Shown: in pieces, positions 12,277-22,870 of the stretch
Layout of the letters: every line of letters starts with the position of its first letter
Numbering within the stretch: the stretch's first letter is position 1
Assembly: GCA_950295325.1 (NCBI GenBank)
Contig: OX485807.1
Span: forward strand, 39,586,440 to 39,650,439
Length of the DNA stretch: 64,000 nt
Direction of reading: 5' to 3'
Source of the DNA: Polytrichum commune
Lineage: Eukaryota > Streptophyta > Polytrichopsida > Polytrichales > Polytrichaceae
The notes under the pieces: model-generated
The model's input: the letters and a program-made list of their open reading frames with translations, nothing else
Databases searched by the model: none
Told to the model about the DNA's origin: nothing
Made by a program: the position numbers and the translations under genes

Positions 12277-13616
12277 TGCATGGTATCAACAAACAACATT
12301 AATAATGGTATCAATGAACCTTAGTACTTGTGGTATCTATGTCCGGGAAGAACCGGCGGTTAGTTACAGATGAGCTAGTTGAGTTTGAGAAATAAACGAT
12401 TGAAGTTGGAGACTTCAAGAGAATTACCAATCGTTTTAGGTGAATCTATAGAATATACCTCAAATGAATAAAACCAAACCGGAAGATGTCAACATGTAAC
12501 TGGCTGGATTTAGAATCACTAGGATCTTGACCAACTATGCCCAAAAACTTCCCGAGCATTAGTGGGTATCTATCATTATAAGCTTGTAATACCAGTCAAA
12601 GTATCGATATGTGGTGGGTATCTCAATGTGAGAAAATCTTTGTATTGTATGAGTTTTTATTTGGATCAATACCATTCTAAACCATGGTGATAAGTACTAG
12701 GTTGATTTTATCTAGGCGTGAAGGTTCTTGCATGGTATATAGACAGAAAGGGTGTGGAAAAAAAAACAAAATACCACACCCTCTTGATATCAAAATTGTG
12801 AAATTCTCATTATAGATGCCCGAATAGATACCAATCCAACATTGGAATATACCTTTTTATTCATCCAACATAAAAGTGTTGAAATAAAATGTGGGTTGGA
12901 GGTTACCTAATTTCTTTGGTTTATTTGAAACATAAATTAGGTTTAGGACTCCATAAATTTGTTGGGAACTTATTTATGCTATATGGATGAGAGGTATGTT
13001 TGTATGTGATAATTCCTCTCAACCTCCACTTGCGCCCCCTAGTTGGGTCTCTCATTCACATTGCGTCTTGCCAAGTCTACCTAGTACGAGTGAAAAGGAT
13101 GGGTTTTTAACTAAATTGGAATAACTTAGAATGAAAGACATTTAATGCTCATGTGTGGATTGAACTTGAAGAACATTTGTTAGGAAATTGTACAGTTGAA
13201 AACTGCATTTAATATCTTGACATGAGTGCTAGAAAGCCATGTGTTAAAGATATCAATTGCAAATGTTCATGATCATTTCAAAGCAAGGTAAAATTAACCC
13301 ATGCCTTCCAACTAATTTATATACAACATGTTTTGAAAGGAAGGAGAAAGTATAATCATGTCTATTATTAGGATAAACAAATACTAGATGTTGCATATAA
13401 TTATATGTTGAGTTTTTTGCGTACTTGACTAGCTTGGACATGTGCATGTGCATGTGCATATGAATTAATATCCTATATAAGCGCGACCCTATATACCCAT
13501 GCAACCATATGGCTGTGCTCATGTGCACCCACCACATGCATGTATGGCCATGTCCATGCTTATAAGCATCCCATGATGTGCCACCATGCCCATAGAGCAC
13601 TTTAAGGAAAAAAAAT

Positions 13617-13668
<52 letters not shown>

Positions 13669-14410
13669 ATGAACAATATTGAGTATTTTTTTAACAAACT
13701 CATTTTCAACGGACAACCACAAACAATTCACATGCTCTTTTTCATATTGAAAATTGGATATGATATTGAACAAACTTGTACACATGTATGCAAAGTTTCA
13801 CATTACATTGATAATTATTTTATCATGTTTAAACAAATTTTAAACAATTATGTGTTCAATATATATACTTGCACACTACTTGCACCATCTTCTAAAACAT
13901 CTAGATCTTTCTTGAAAATCAAGTTGTCAACATAAATTACTTGGCTTTGTAGATCAATGCGTTTTTTTGAATGTTTATGATTTTTTCCTTTACAAAATTC
14001 AAAGTTAGTATATAGTTTTGAATCACTTTCACTGAAATCTATGCAAGGTAATGAAGTTGTGTACTTGATCGTGCTTGCGCCCAATAGTGTGCATTACCAA
14101 GTTTGTTACTAGTCTCCTTGCTCACCACTCACGTGTTAGCATTCCTCATTTTGACGGTATTTTTTTCTCTTTTTGATACCATTTAGGTTGATATGCCATG
14201 CAAGAACCTTCATATTCAGGTAAAATTTCCCTAGTATAAATAGAGTTTAGAATGGCATTGACCCAAAAAGAACTCGGGTATACAAAGAATCTTTCACATT
14301 GACATATATACCCACCATATATCAATATCACACTGGTATTTCAATGTGATACCCATGGTTTGGTTCTTAGATACCATTATTGATGTTGATTATTGATATG
14401 ATGCATTGAC
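12277..14410. repeat. Long inverted repeat (foldback-like), arms about 0.3-0.5 kb
   Basis: The left arm, 12277-12790, matches the reverse complement of 14140-14410. Shared words include CATTAATAATGGTATC / CATCAATAATGGTATC, a GTGGGTATCT..TCAATGTGA block, and AAGGTTCTTGCATGG (12717) against CCATGCAAGAACCTT (near 14200). The spacer of about 1.35 kb holds a CA microsatellite and no gene. It is either a foldback element or two oppositely inserted copies of one repeat. Confidence 0.65.
13619..13666. repeat. (AC)24 microsatellite
   Basis: An uninterrupted AC dinucleotide run of 48 bp. It is preceded at 13437-13460 by alternating CATGTG words. Translations across it are artefacts. Confidence 0.98.
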
Positions 14411-14875
14411 CTATATAGGGTAAGTGTCCCTATGATTGTGCAAGCACCTCTAGACACGCACCCAAACCCTATAATTGTGCACTTGCCACATCTTAATCTT
14501 GGATTAGGGATGTTTTTTTTCTTCTTCTCTTGGGAATGAGGTATCTTAGTTGAAAACCCCTACTCAATTATATGGTGTGCAACAATATATGAGAGCAACA
14601 ATATATGAGAGCAACAATGCTCGACAATAGGAGCATTGGTGCATGGTAATAGGAACAATGAAGATAGAGATCCACCATCTACCTATATTCATTTTGCAAA
14701 ACTTTAGATTCCACTTGCCCTTATAGAAATAGTACTTTATTTTGAGTAATAAAAGATCAAATCGATTTTGAACATCTTGATCCAAAATAACATAAATTAT
14801 ATATGTTTTCCACTACAACTATAATATATCCAAAGTGCAAGTGTGCAATAATAGGTACACCTACACTCTATAATG

Positions 14876-15475
14876 AGGATTTTGTTGACTCTGCCCCATA
14901 TCGTGGGATACATGCATTGTGGAGATTGCCTTTGAGTGGTGATAGGGCCGGGGTAATGCATGTTAGAACTTAATGAATAAGGATTGGTGGAGCTCAATGA
15001 ATGCTTAGTGAAAGCTTATTGAAATTTTCCAATTCAATATGAAAAAAACCACACTATTTTGTTTGATTAGTGTGGGTCTCCATTCAAAGTTACGTGTTGC
15101 TATAACGTTTCACTGACATTATCATTTTTGCCAACTTAGTTATATTATAATCTATAGTTAAAATTGATACTATTAGTAAAATGTTATAGCAATGCGTTGC
15201 TCCAAATGGTAACCCACACTAATTAGACAAAATAGTGTAGTATTACTTTAAATTTATCATAATTATAATTAAGACATAGTCTCTCGTGGGAAAGGCGTAT
15301 TCCCTTGTTGGCTCTTTTCCATATCATGGATAGAGGCATTGTGGAGATTGCCTTTGAGTGGTAATAGGGCCCCAAGTAATGCATGTAAAAATTCAATGGA
15401 TAAGGTTTGGTGAAGCTCAGTGACAACCCTGGGGAATCTTAGTGAAAATTTCAATTCAATTTGAATAGATCTACA
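14876..15475. repeat. Direct duplication (about 180 bp) around a MITE
   Basis: 14876-15050 and 15294-15475 share CATTGTGGAGATTGCC, TTTGAGTGGT, TAATGCATGT and a TTGGTGGAGCTCA/TTGGTGAAGCTCA block in the same order. The MITE at 15052-15237 lies between the two copies. Confidence 0.8.
15052..15237. mobile_element. TA-flanked MITE, copy 2
   Basis: The left end CACTATTTTGTTTGATTAGT and the inverted right end CACTATTTTGTCTAATTAGT pair for about 55 bp. The right flank is TA (15238-15239). The left flank is CA, probably a mutated TA. It has no coding capacity and belongs to the family of the elements at 7136 and 25951. A degenerate half-end may persist at about 15475-15535. Confidence 0.8.
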
Positions 15476-15537
15476 TTGAATATTATGTTCACTGCCACTT
15501 ACTATTTGGATATCGTTACAACATTGCGTAATGCTAA

Positions 15538-17850
15538 AGAATTCTAAAATATTTTTAGTGCAATAATTAATAAAAATTTACTTGAAAAATGCCATTTTAT
15601 GTCAGAGCCTCTTGTGGCCAACCACATTCCCTTGTTCTTATTACTATTGATGTGTATGTTTGACAAATTTCATTTGACGTTCAACTTCAAATCCAAAGTG
15701 TCACGTGATGTTTTCAAAAACAAAAATGTATGTCACTTGACATCTACATTTTCTTCTAAAATGTCACCTCAATGTCACATGCCTAGTAGTACGTGTCGTT
15801 TCATTTTCTAAAGTGTCAATCGACGTGTGGTTTTTTTCTTCACAAGTCACACTACATGTAAAATTCTAAATCGTGCGTGTCAATAGACATGCATATTTAT
15901 TTTTGTGCAAGTTTTTGCGTGTCAAATGTCAAAAACTTGCAAAAACTTTGTCAAAAATACACACTGAATTTACTATCAAATGACCTATAAAGGACTAGAC
16001 CAACAGTGATTCAAACTAACTTAGGAAACTATTCGGGTGACAGGCATAATCTCTTCCCGATGGAAATTATGAGTCAAGCTCGAGCATTGAAGGCTTTGTG
16101 GGCGGAGTGGATCCTTCAAATCGGGTGGAATCACGGGAGTGGATTTGCTGACTGTATCCTCGAAATCTGGTGGACTTGCGGGAGGAGGCGAAGAAGACGT
16201 GTTCGATTGATGGAAGGAAAGGAGGGAGGCTAATTGCTGGGTGTTGAGGAGGGAGCCGGACTTGAGGAGTTTGAGTTGGCTTTGTGGTTGAGAGGCGGCG
16301 TGGGAGGTCGGAAGTGCAATTTGTTGTAGTTGCTGAAAGGTGTGGAGCAATGGCAGGGTTCGAAGTGAGGTTTTGGCAGGAAGTCATTTTAGCTTTGGTA
16401 TGGCAGACAGCAGCTGAGAGCATGTTGGTTCTATTGCGGTGAGGTGGATCCTGGACGGAACTTGCGATGATAGGTCGTCTGGATCATTGGAGATGAGACG
16501 GGAGGAGATTGCACAGCGCGGGAAGAAAATGTGTGCACTCGAAGATGTGTAGGTTGAGCGGAATCTCGTGAAAGAGTGCATTTGTTCATTCGTTTTGACG
16601 GGAAAAAATGTGATCTTTTGGAGATGGATATGAGGTGAGGTGCAATACTTACATGTGATTATTTGTTGAGTAATTGCGTGATCTTTTGCAGATGAATATG
16701 AGGTGAGGTGCAATACGTACGTGTGACTCTTTGTTTAAGAATTGTGGACCCCTATGTGCTTGACATGTAAGGAGTCCTCCGAGTCTACACGCAGGCATTT
16801 GAATTGCTAAATGCCACGTGTCATATCGGCATTGATTACGAGAGTTTATAAATCCTATGTGGCATCTCGCAAATGGATTATTTCGTCATATGGGTGTTCA
16901 ATACTGACGGTAACCTACGGCATTGTCTCGGATGATGATGTTATGTGGTTTTCAAGGCTGGTTTCACATTACGTGGTTTCAGAGGATCAAAGGATGAGAT
17001 CCGAAAGTCGCATCGTTTCCTGTCGCTGTTGAGAACTGTCGAGAATCTGCGACTGGGTAAGCAAATTGTGAATGCTTCCAAGCTGGTGAAGGTCTTTTGG
17101 GCGTCCGATGAGCTTGAGCAATAGAAATTGTGTGGGTTAGACTGTCTTTGTCAATCATTTCAAACCGTAAATCCTAAAGTGATCGCTGTATATTTAGGAT
17201 AAAGGAGGTCTAAGCTGTGTCTTTCTACAATTCTTCTGAAATGTATGAAGTTTGAGGACAATGCAGATAAGCGATCGCGTATTTAAAGTGAGCAAAAGAG
17301 AGATGACATCTGAGAAGCCGAGAGGAGACAGATATAGGGGTTTGGGCGTAATTTTGCAGAAATGAGGAAGAAAAGCCAACGTTGATTGATTCCAATGGCT
17401 TCGAAGTAACTTAGGAACCACTAAGGAAGTGATCAACAGCAACCATGAGCACAGACAAATTCTGACATTGGTCATGTGATGCATCAAAACAATACCAATA
17501 TTTGGCTCTCACTATTCATATTTGTTGCTTCCTTCCATTATGGGGATCATATATTGTCAGCTGGAGTATTTCATCAATTTGCACGCACAAAGTCAATGTT
17601 GTTAGCTAGTGTGTAAGAGAACACATTGGATATGGAGGTGTCTTGTGTCACGTCATGAGTAAGAAATTTCAGTGCTTCTGAATAGGAAGGAATCTTTAAT
17701 CAAATTGGTAAGAGAGCCATGGAGCCAGTGCATACTAGCTACCTCTGCATGGAATCTCTGAAGGATGGCGATGTTTAAGCACCTCAATCAAGAAGATGCA
17801 ACATAGCAAAGATAGACAGTTAATTACAGGGACTAAAGTTTGTGTAAATT
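15538..17850. other. No recognised gene
   Basis: Overlapping minus-strand frames at 16021-16423 are Ser/Pro/Gln-rich and lack any domain or splice support. From 16020 on the base composition is more balanced than in the flanks, which may mark old genic DNA upstream of the decayed LPA1-type gene. No missing N-terminal exon of that gene, such as a Walker A segment, was found here. Confidence 0.4.
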
Positions 17851-17854
17851 GCAG

Positions 17855-18285
17855 AGGCATGGACTAAAGACCATCACAGTGGTGTCCACCGACTTTGTTC
17901 GACACATGATGCGTGGGCTTGCGAGAGGTAAAAACCCACTCCCTTGGGTTTCAACATTCCATGCTGGGGAGTTTCTTGATCCTATGGCTCTGTCTGAAGC
18001 TTATCATAAAAAGAATGACGAGAAATGGTGATGGACAGTCTTGATCGATTGATCAGGTCTTGGGAGACCAAGAAGCAGTCAGTAGTAGTGGAGGGCGTCT
18101 CTCCGAGTTTGAACTCTTTGGTAAGTTCTAAAATTGACTCTCCAGATCTGTCTGAGTCATCCATTTATACAGTGGAAAGAAGATGGTAGTAACGTTGATT
18201 ATCAATGTACATGTCTCCTTGCAGCTCATTGAAGAACCAGAGGTTTAAGGTAGTGACGAGGAAATGGAAGAAGAGAAGGAGAGAT
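17855..18285 (+). pseudogene. LPA1: LPA1-like P-loop NTPase (2-phosphoglycerate kinase-related) remnant
   Basis: Plant LPA1 proteins carry a P-loop kinase-like domain and are linked to seed phytate levels. An exon opens after the acceptor TTGCAG at 17854 and encodes TITVVSTDFVRHMMRG, then STFHAGEFLDPMALSEAY. Both are characteristic of the domain just after the Walker A segment. The frame stops at 18031. An overlapping frame shifted by one base gives [15 protein letters not shown] and [13 protein letters not shown], the next conserved block, and ends at a GTAAGT donor (18121). About 40-45 residues normally between these blocks are missing. A further acceptor at 18224 leads to an acidic stretch with stops, and 18560-18760 encodes another acidic piece (GDDAYWEYEESIYS) like the acidic tail of this family. 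The retained splice sites argue against a processed copy. Walker A exons were not found, so this is a decayed or partial gene. Confidence 0.65.
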
Positions 18286-18769
18286 CAGCGGATCTGAACT
18301 AGAATCTGTTCAAGAAGATGAAGTGAGAATTCTTCACTTGGAACTCCCTCTACATCTTTTTTGGGCTCGTTATCAAACATATTTTCAAAGGATTCAAATC
18401 TTCCGCCCTCACATGTGTTGCCAGCTTTGTTGATCAGCTCAAACGTAAAATCTGATATTATAAGTTCGTACTTGATTGAGGATATTATTGCCATAATTAT
18501 ATCACCCACCTGTGTCAAGGAGTATTTTCCTGATGATATGACTGCATATCTATTGTAAACAGATGGAAGTGGTCTGTTGATGATGAAAGTGGGCATTCCA
18601 AGGGAGAAGAGAAGTTTGTGGAAGGTGAAGGAGATGATGCATACTGGGAATACGAGGAATCTATATACTCCCACACCAAGGCGACCAACAGCTGCGAAGG
18701 GAAGGACAAAGAAGGCCAACATGCAACATCTCCGCTTATTTGACAACCAAGAAAGAGCTTAATTCAAAT

Positions 18770-20640
18770 CAATCATGTTCCATGTCAGTGCTCCTTGTGT
18801 CGTCTCCATATCATTTGCGCGCACTTGTTGAGCTCATAGGACTTGGAACCTCCCATTTTTTAGGGCTGGAGAATCAAGTGGTAGTATGTGGCAATCTCTT
18901 TAAATTTGACAAAGCAAGCGCCTGTATAAATGACCTTTTCGTCTCCACATAACCATGAGTTAGAACCTAGACGTGATTGCGCCACAGTGTAACCCTCCCG
19001 AGTTTCAATTTCACATTCTCTTGGGTTGAGTTAGGTACAGCCATTAATAGTACAGGCCACTGGCTTCTTTCTTCCCTCCTGTGTGTCCTCATGCTGTTGA
19101 CTTGCATACTTTACAACAAGAGAGAGTATATGCAGGTGTTTGGAGCAAATTCACTCATGCTCGCTACACTGATCGGCCACTCACACATGCCGTGGGCTCA
19201 GAACGGCAGGATGATCGATCCACTCTTGCAAATTCCAGTGAGGTACATAACCTTGAATATAAAAACCTGGCCAAGTCAGCATCTACAAATGAATTTGCTT
19301 ATTTCTCGACTTTGACAAAGGCTCATATGATAATGGGTACACTTGTAATCTATACGACAAGAGAGGCTATGTGCAGGTATTTGAAGCAAAACCACTCAGA
19401 TTGCTATACTATCGACCACCCACACATGCTGTGGTCTCAAAACCCCAGTTTGATGGATCCGCTCTTGCAAATTCCTGAGGTAGTACATAACCTTGAATCT
19501 GGTACAAAGTTTGCCTTTTCCAGAATCTAAAAATGAATGTGCTTATTTCCTAACTTCGACAAGGATGCATATGGGAGCACGTTCCGCTTTTTCTATACAT
19601 AGTGTCCACTGTCAACTCCTGTTTTTATCCGAGGCCAAACTTCAATTACACGACCGTTGTTTATTCCCTGAATCCCGTAATTTGCCATGCTGCCAGAAAG
19701 ATGCGCTTATACGTGCGCTATAAAAGTCAGGTTCCAGTGAAAAGGGCAGGTGCCAGCACAGGGGTCGAGCACCAGTAAAAACATGTCCCAGTACAGCGGC
19801 GCAGTAAATCAACATGGACTTGGTAAATATTTGAAAAATACCAAGTGTGACTCATCGAAGACGATGCACTGTTCTGTAGGATTGCATCGGAGGCAGCGGC
19901 TGTGTAACTTAAGAAATTGCCTTGTCAAGGTTTGCTATTGCTCTTGCAGGTATCCAGTGTTCACTGAATCTGCTTCTGTGGGCTTCAATGTGAGTACCAT
20001 CAGACACCGCTCTATTTCATGCGGCTTGAGTGTGGTCTGAGTGGAAGAAGTTAAGCGAATGCGGTGAGGATAATACATTTTTGATGAGCACTCTCGAATC
20101 ATTGATCTTTGCTTTCTGTGGATCCATCTGTATGAATAACGAAGCTCAACTTTCGCCAAGAGTCGTAGCTGGGAAAAGATGCTATCCGAAGTTTGAGTGT
20201 TTGAGAGTTTGTGTAAGAGAAAATTCCAAGGTTTTTTGGAGAGAGCGACAGAAAAACTTCGATTGTAGGTGGCATAGCGATGTGCTCTCGGTTGTTGCAG
20301 ATACATAGCACATTCTTGTATTTGAATGGTGCCGTTGCAATTGGATGATAAATAGCCATCGAGGCAGTCCAGATTGTAACTATGTGCATGTTAGACAGTC
20401 GGAAGAGTGTTCTATTGTGGTAGTAAAAGTTAGATCAGTGACACTCACGTTGGATATTGAAGCGTGAGCAGCAACACCATCTCTTTCCAACTGCGTCTTG
20501 TTTACGTCTCATGTAGACGACAACGCGAAGGGGCCTAGAGACACCGTAGTTTGACTTACATTACACATGAGCTGAAAGGATTGGTAATAGTTATTGATGT
20601 CATCAGAAAGAAAGGCAAGAGAGGAGGATTCTCTTCAAGT
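18770..20640. other. No intact gene; local tandem duplications
   Basis: Several overlapping frames of 60-150 codons occur on both strands without domains. The only clear structure is the tandem duplication at 19090-19700, listed separately. Splice-like sites occur near 19945 (TTGCAG) and 19990, so decayed exons are possible, but no protein family is recognised. Confidence 0.4.
19090..19700. repeat. Tandem duplication with a period of about 250 bp
   Basis: Unit 1 (19090-19335) and unit 2 (19336-19575) share ACAAGAGAG, TATGCAGGTGTTTG/TGTGCAGGTATTTG, CACACATGC, GATCCACTCTTGCAAATTCC and a common TTTGCTTATTTC block. A third, degraded unit follows to about 19700. One frame of the units reads CNLYDKRGYVQVFEAKPLRL, which might be an old duplicated exon. 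No known family was recognised. Confidence 0.7.
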
Positions 20641-20649
20641 GGTTAACTA

Positions 20650-22770
20650 ACTTCTTTCTTCTCATTTTTAAGGGTTCAGTTCAGTTCGGCGCTTGCTGTG
20701 TTGTGAAGATAGAGCTGATGCACCGCCACGGAAGTTAAAGCAAGCACTTCAGCTGGCTCGGTGAGTTTGGGAGCTAGTTTAGGTTGTTTTTCCGGATTAC
20801 AGGTTCTTAGTCTGTGGGCTTTGGGAATGGGCATTTGGGATTTGGCGAAAGTTTGGAGTTTTTGATGCGAGGTGGGGGATTTGTGGGGTGAGATCTATTG
20901 TAATGCGAGTATCTGAAGAGTTGAGAGAAGGCGTGATGCGAGATGAGGAGTTTGGAAAAGGTTTGTGTTTCTGAGGTGTGTGGTAAAGGTATTTGTAATT
21001 TTTGATTTCTGATTGAGGCTTTGGAGGTTGTAGATCCCAAGTCTTTTTGGATCTGGGTTGATAGGTAAGGATGAAAGTGTGGGGTCTTTCGTTCTTGCAA
21101 GTTGAGAGTCTTGGATTGCCGTTTTAGGGTGAGATCTTTGGCGATTTTGGCATCCGGAGGATCGAGGAAAGGTGTATTAACCTGACTTGAGGAGTTGGTT
21201 TGGATTCCCCCAACGGCAATTTCGGTGTATAAGAAGTTGAGGTCTTTTGTCATGCACATTTGAAAGCCTGGGCAATCAATACGTCTGTGTGCTGTCAATG
21301 TGGTAATTTTTCGGCCAGTTATCTCTGTGAGAAGCCATCTGTCAAATTGTTCGTTTATAAACAGTATCCTAGAGAAGATGATCACGTACGTGTGCGCATG
21401 GACCGCTGCAAGAAACTGCTGGATACCAATGAGTATTAGAAGATTAAGTACCCCGTAATAGTTAACCATTGAGCGTGGGTAGGACCAGTGTGGTGTGGTG
21501 TTTTGCAGCTGGTGTAGAAAGTCTTGTATGCTAAGGCCAAATTGATGTCACATTATCTATTCACATCTGAAGCTTAGGCAATCTATGCTATCTCAGCTAC
21601 GTCAACTTGGTACTGGTTAGTGCATATAACTCTATTTTTCCCTCAACAAATAGTCATAGTCTTGGAACTTATTAGAGCTTCAATGAACATAATGTATATG
21701 AGGGCAAGGAAGACCCAATGAAGGCATAAGGTAGGAAGGTAGGAGGAGAGAATGAGGAGGCGAGAGTGGGACGGAAGGAGGATTGATTTACTTTAGTTTT
21801 GTTATACTACTTGGTTGCAGTTGGGTTGAGACATTTTGTCCAATCTTGCACTCAATTGAAGAAGCAATTAGCCTTGGCCAGAGGTAAGACATGGGGAAGG
21901 GTCTCTTGCCGTCCTTTGGATTTTTCTCGTCAATCAGAATAAGATTTTGTTGATATGGCACTTTCCACCATTTTGGGTTTTTGTATTATACTAATGAACG
22001 ACATGATGAAGTTACACTGAATAATAATAGACCATTTACAATGAAGCATTGACAATAGGAAGGACGAGTTTTCTCTTTGCAGCGGTGTGGTGAGTCCACG
22101 TTAAAATCAGATTCATGTGTTTGATGTGAAGCTCCGGTACATAATCTCTATCAGTCACTCGGAAAGTGCCACCTAATAGTACATACACTAACGGGTACCG
22201 GGTTCACAGAGCTGAGTGATAGAGATTATGTACCTTCCCAAATAGTTAAATTATTGACAGTTTGAAGGGCTAGTTTGCTCTTTGCAGCTGGTGTGGGAAA
22301 ACTCTATGTTAAAGTCAAATTGATGTTATTGAGCTACATACAAGTATGTGATTCAGCTGGGTTGAGAAAGTAGTGGCAATCGCCTCTTGTGACAGAAATT
22401 TCAAGGACGTACATAAGAGTTGGAAATGTGCCATTTGCTGCCAAATATTAAGTTGTGTGGGAACACTGTTTAATGTGCGGGGTGGTGTTATCTTTGAATC
22501 TTCCTGTGATGATTCTTACCTACTTCTCATCTGCGGCTAGTTCTACTGGAGTAGTTTTGTTTTAGAATTATCAATCACAGACTGATTGGCATTCTGGAGA
22601 TAGATCCATATTGCAGAGAAGTGAAGGAGGTCTACTGCATGAAGTACTTGTGGCATTCGCTAATTCTCAAATGAACGTTCTACAGTGTGTTTGTGTCTCA
22701 TTCCATGAGTTGGACAACTGGAAGAGAGCTACTAGAGCACATAGACACTGATGTTGGATCGTCATTGCAG
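20650..22770 (+). promoter_or_regulatory. Probable leader and promoter region of the lipid-transfer gene
   Basis: A good splice donor (GGCTCG then GTGAGT, near 20760) and an acceptor (CATTGCAG, near 22770) bracket about 2 kb directly upstream of the lipid-transfer start. A leader intron is plausible. Within it a module with CTCTTTGCAG(C)TGGTGTGG recurs at about 21505, 22073 and 22276. A 220-codon minus-strand frame (20807-21469) starts with a hydrophobic segment but has no domain and is not called as a gene. Confidence 0.3.
22136..22234. repeat. 99-bp inverted repeat with 18-bp perfect arms
   Basis: GGTACATAATCTCTATCA at 22136-22153 is perfectly inverted at 22217-22234. It sits between two copies of the upstream module of the lipid-transfer gene. 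It may be a tiny MITE or a hairpin in a leader intron. Confidence 0.8.
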
Positions 22771-22870
22771 GCATGTGAGGATAACTCCTAGGTCATTTCA
22801 ACGCTGCAACACAAGCACCGTGAAGAAAGCAATCAATCAATTGATCTCGACTCCAATTTTAGGTCCAAAA

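Noticed and set aside
13253-13935. Open frames on both strands of up to 137 codons
   Set aside because: They run through the AC microsatellite (Cys-Val or Thr-His repeats) and have no domain.
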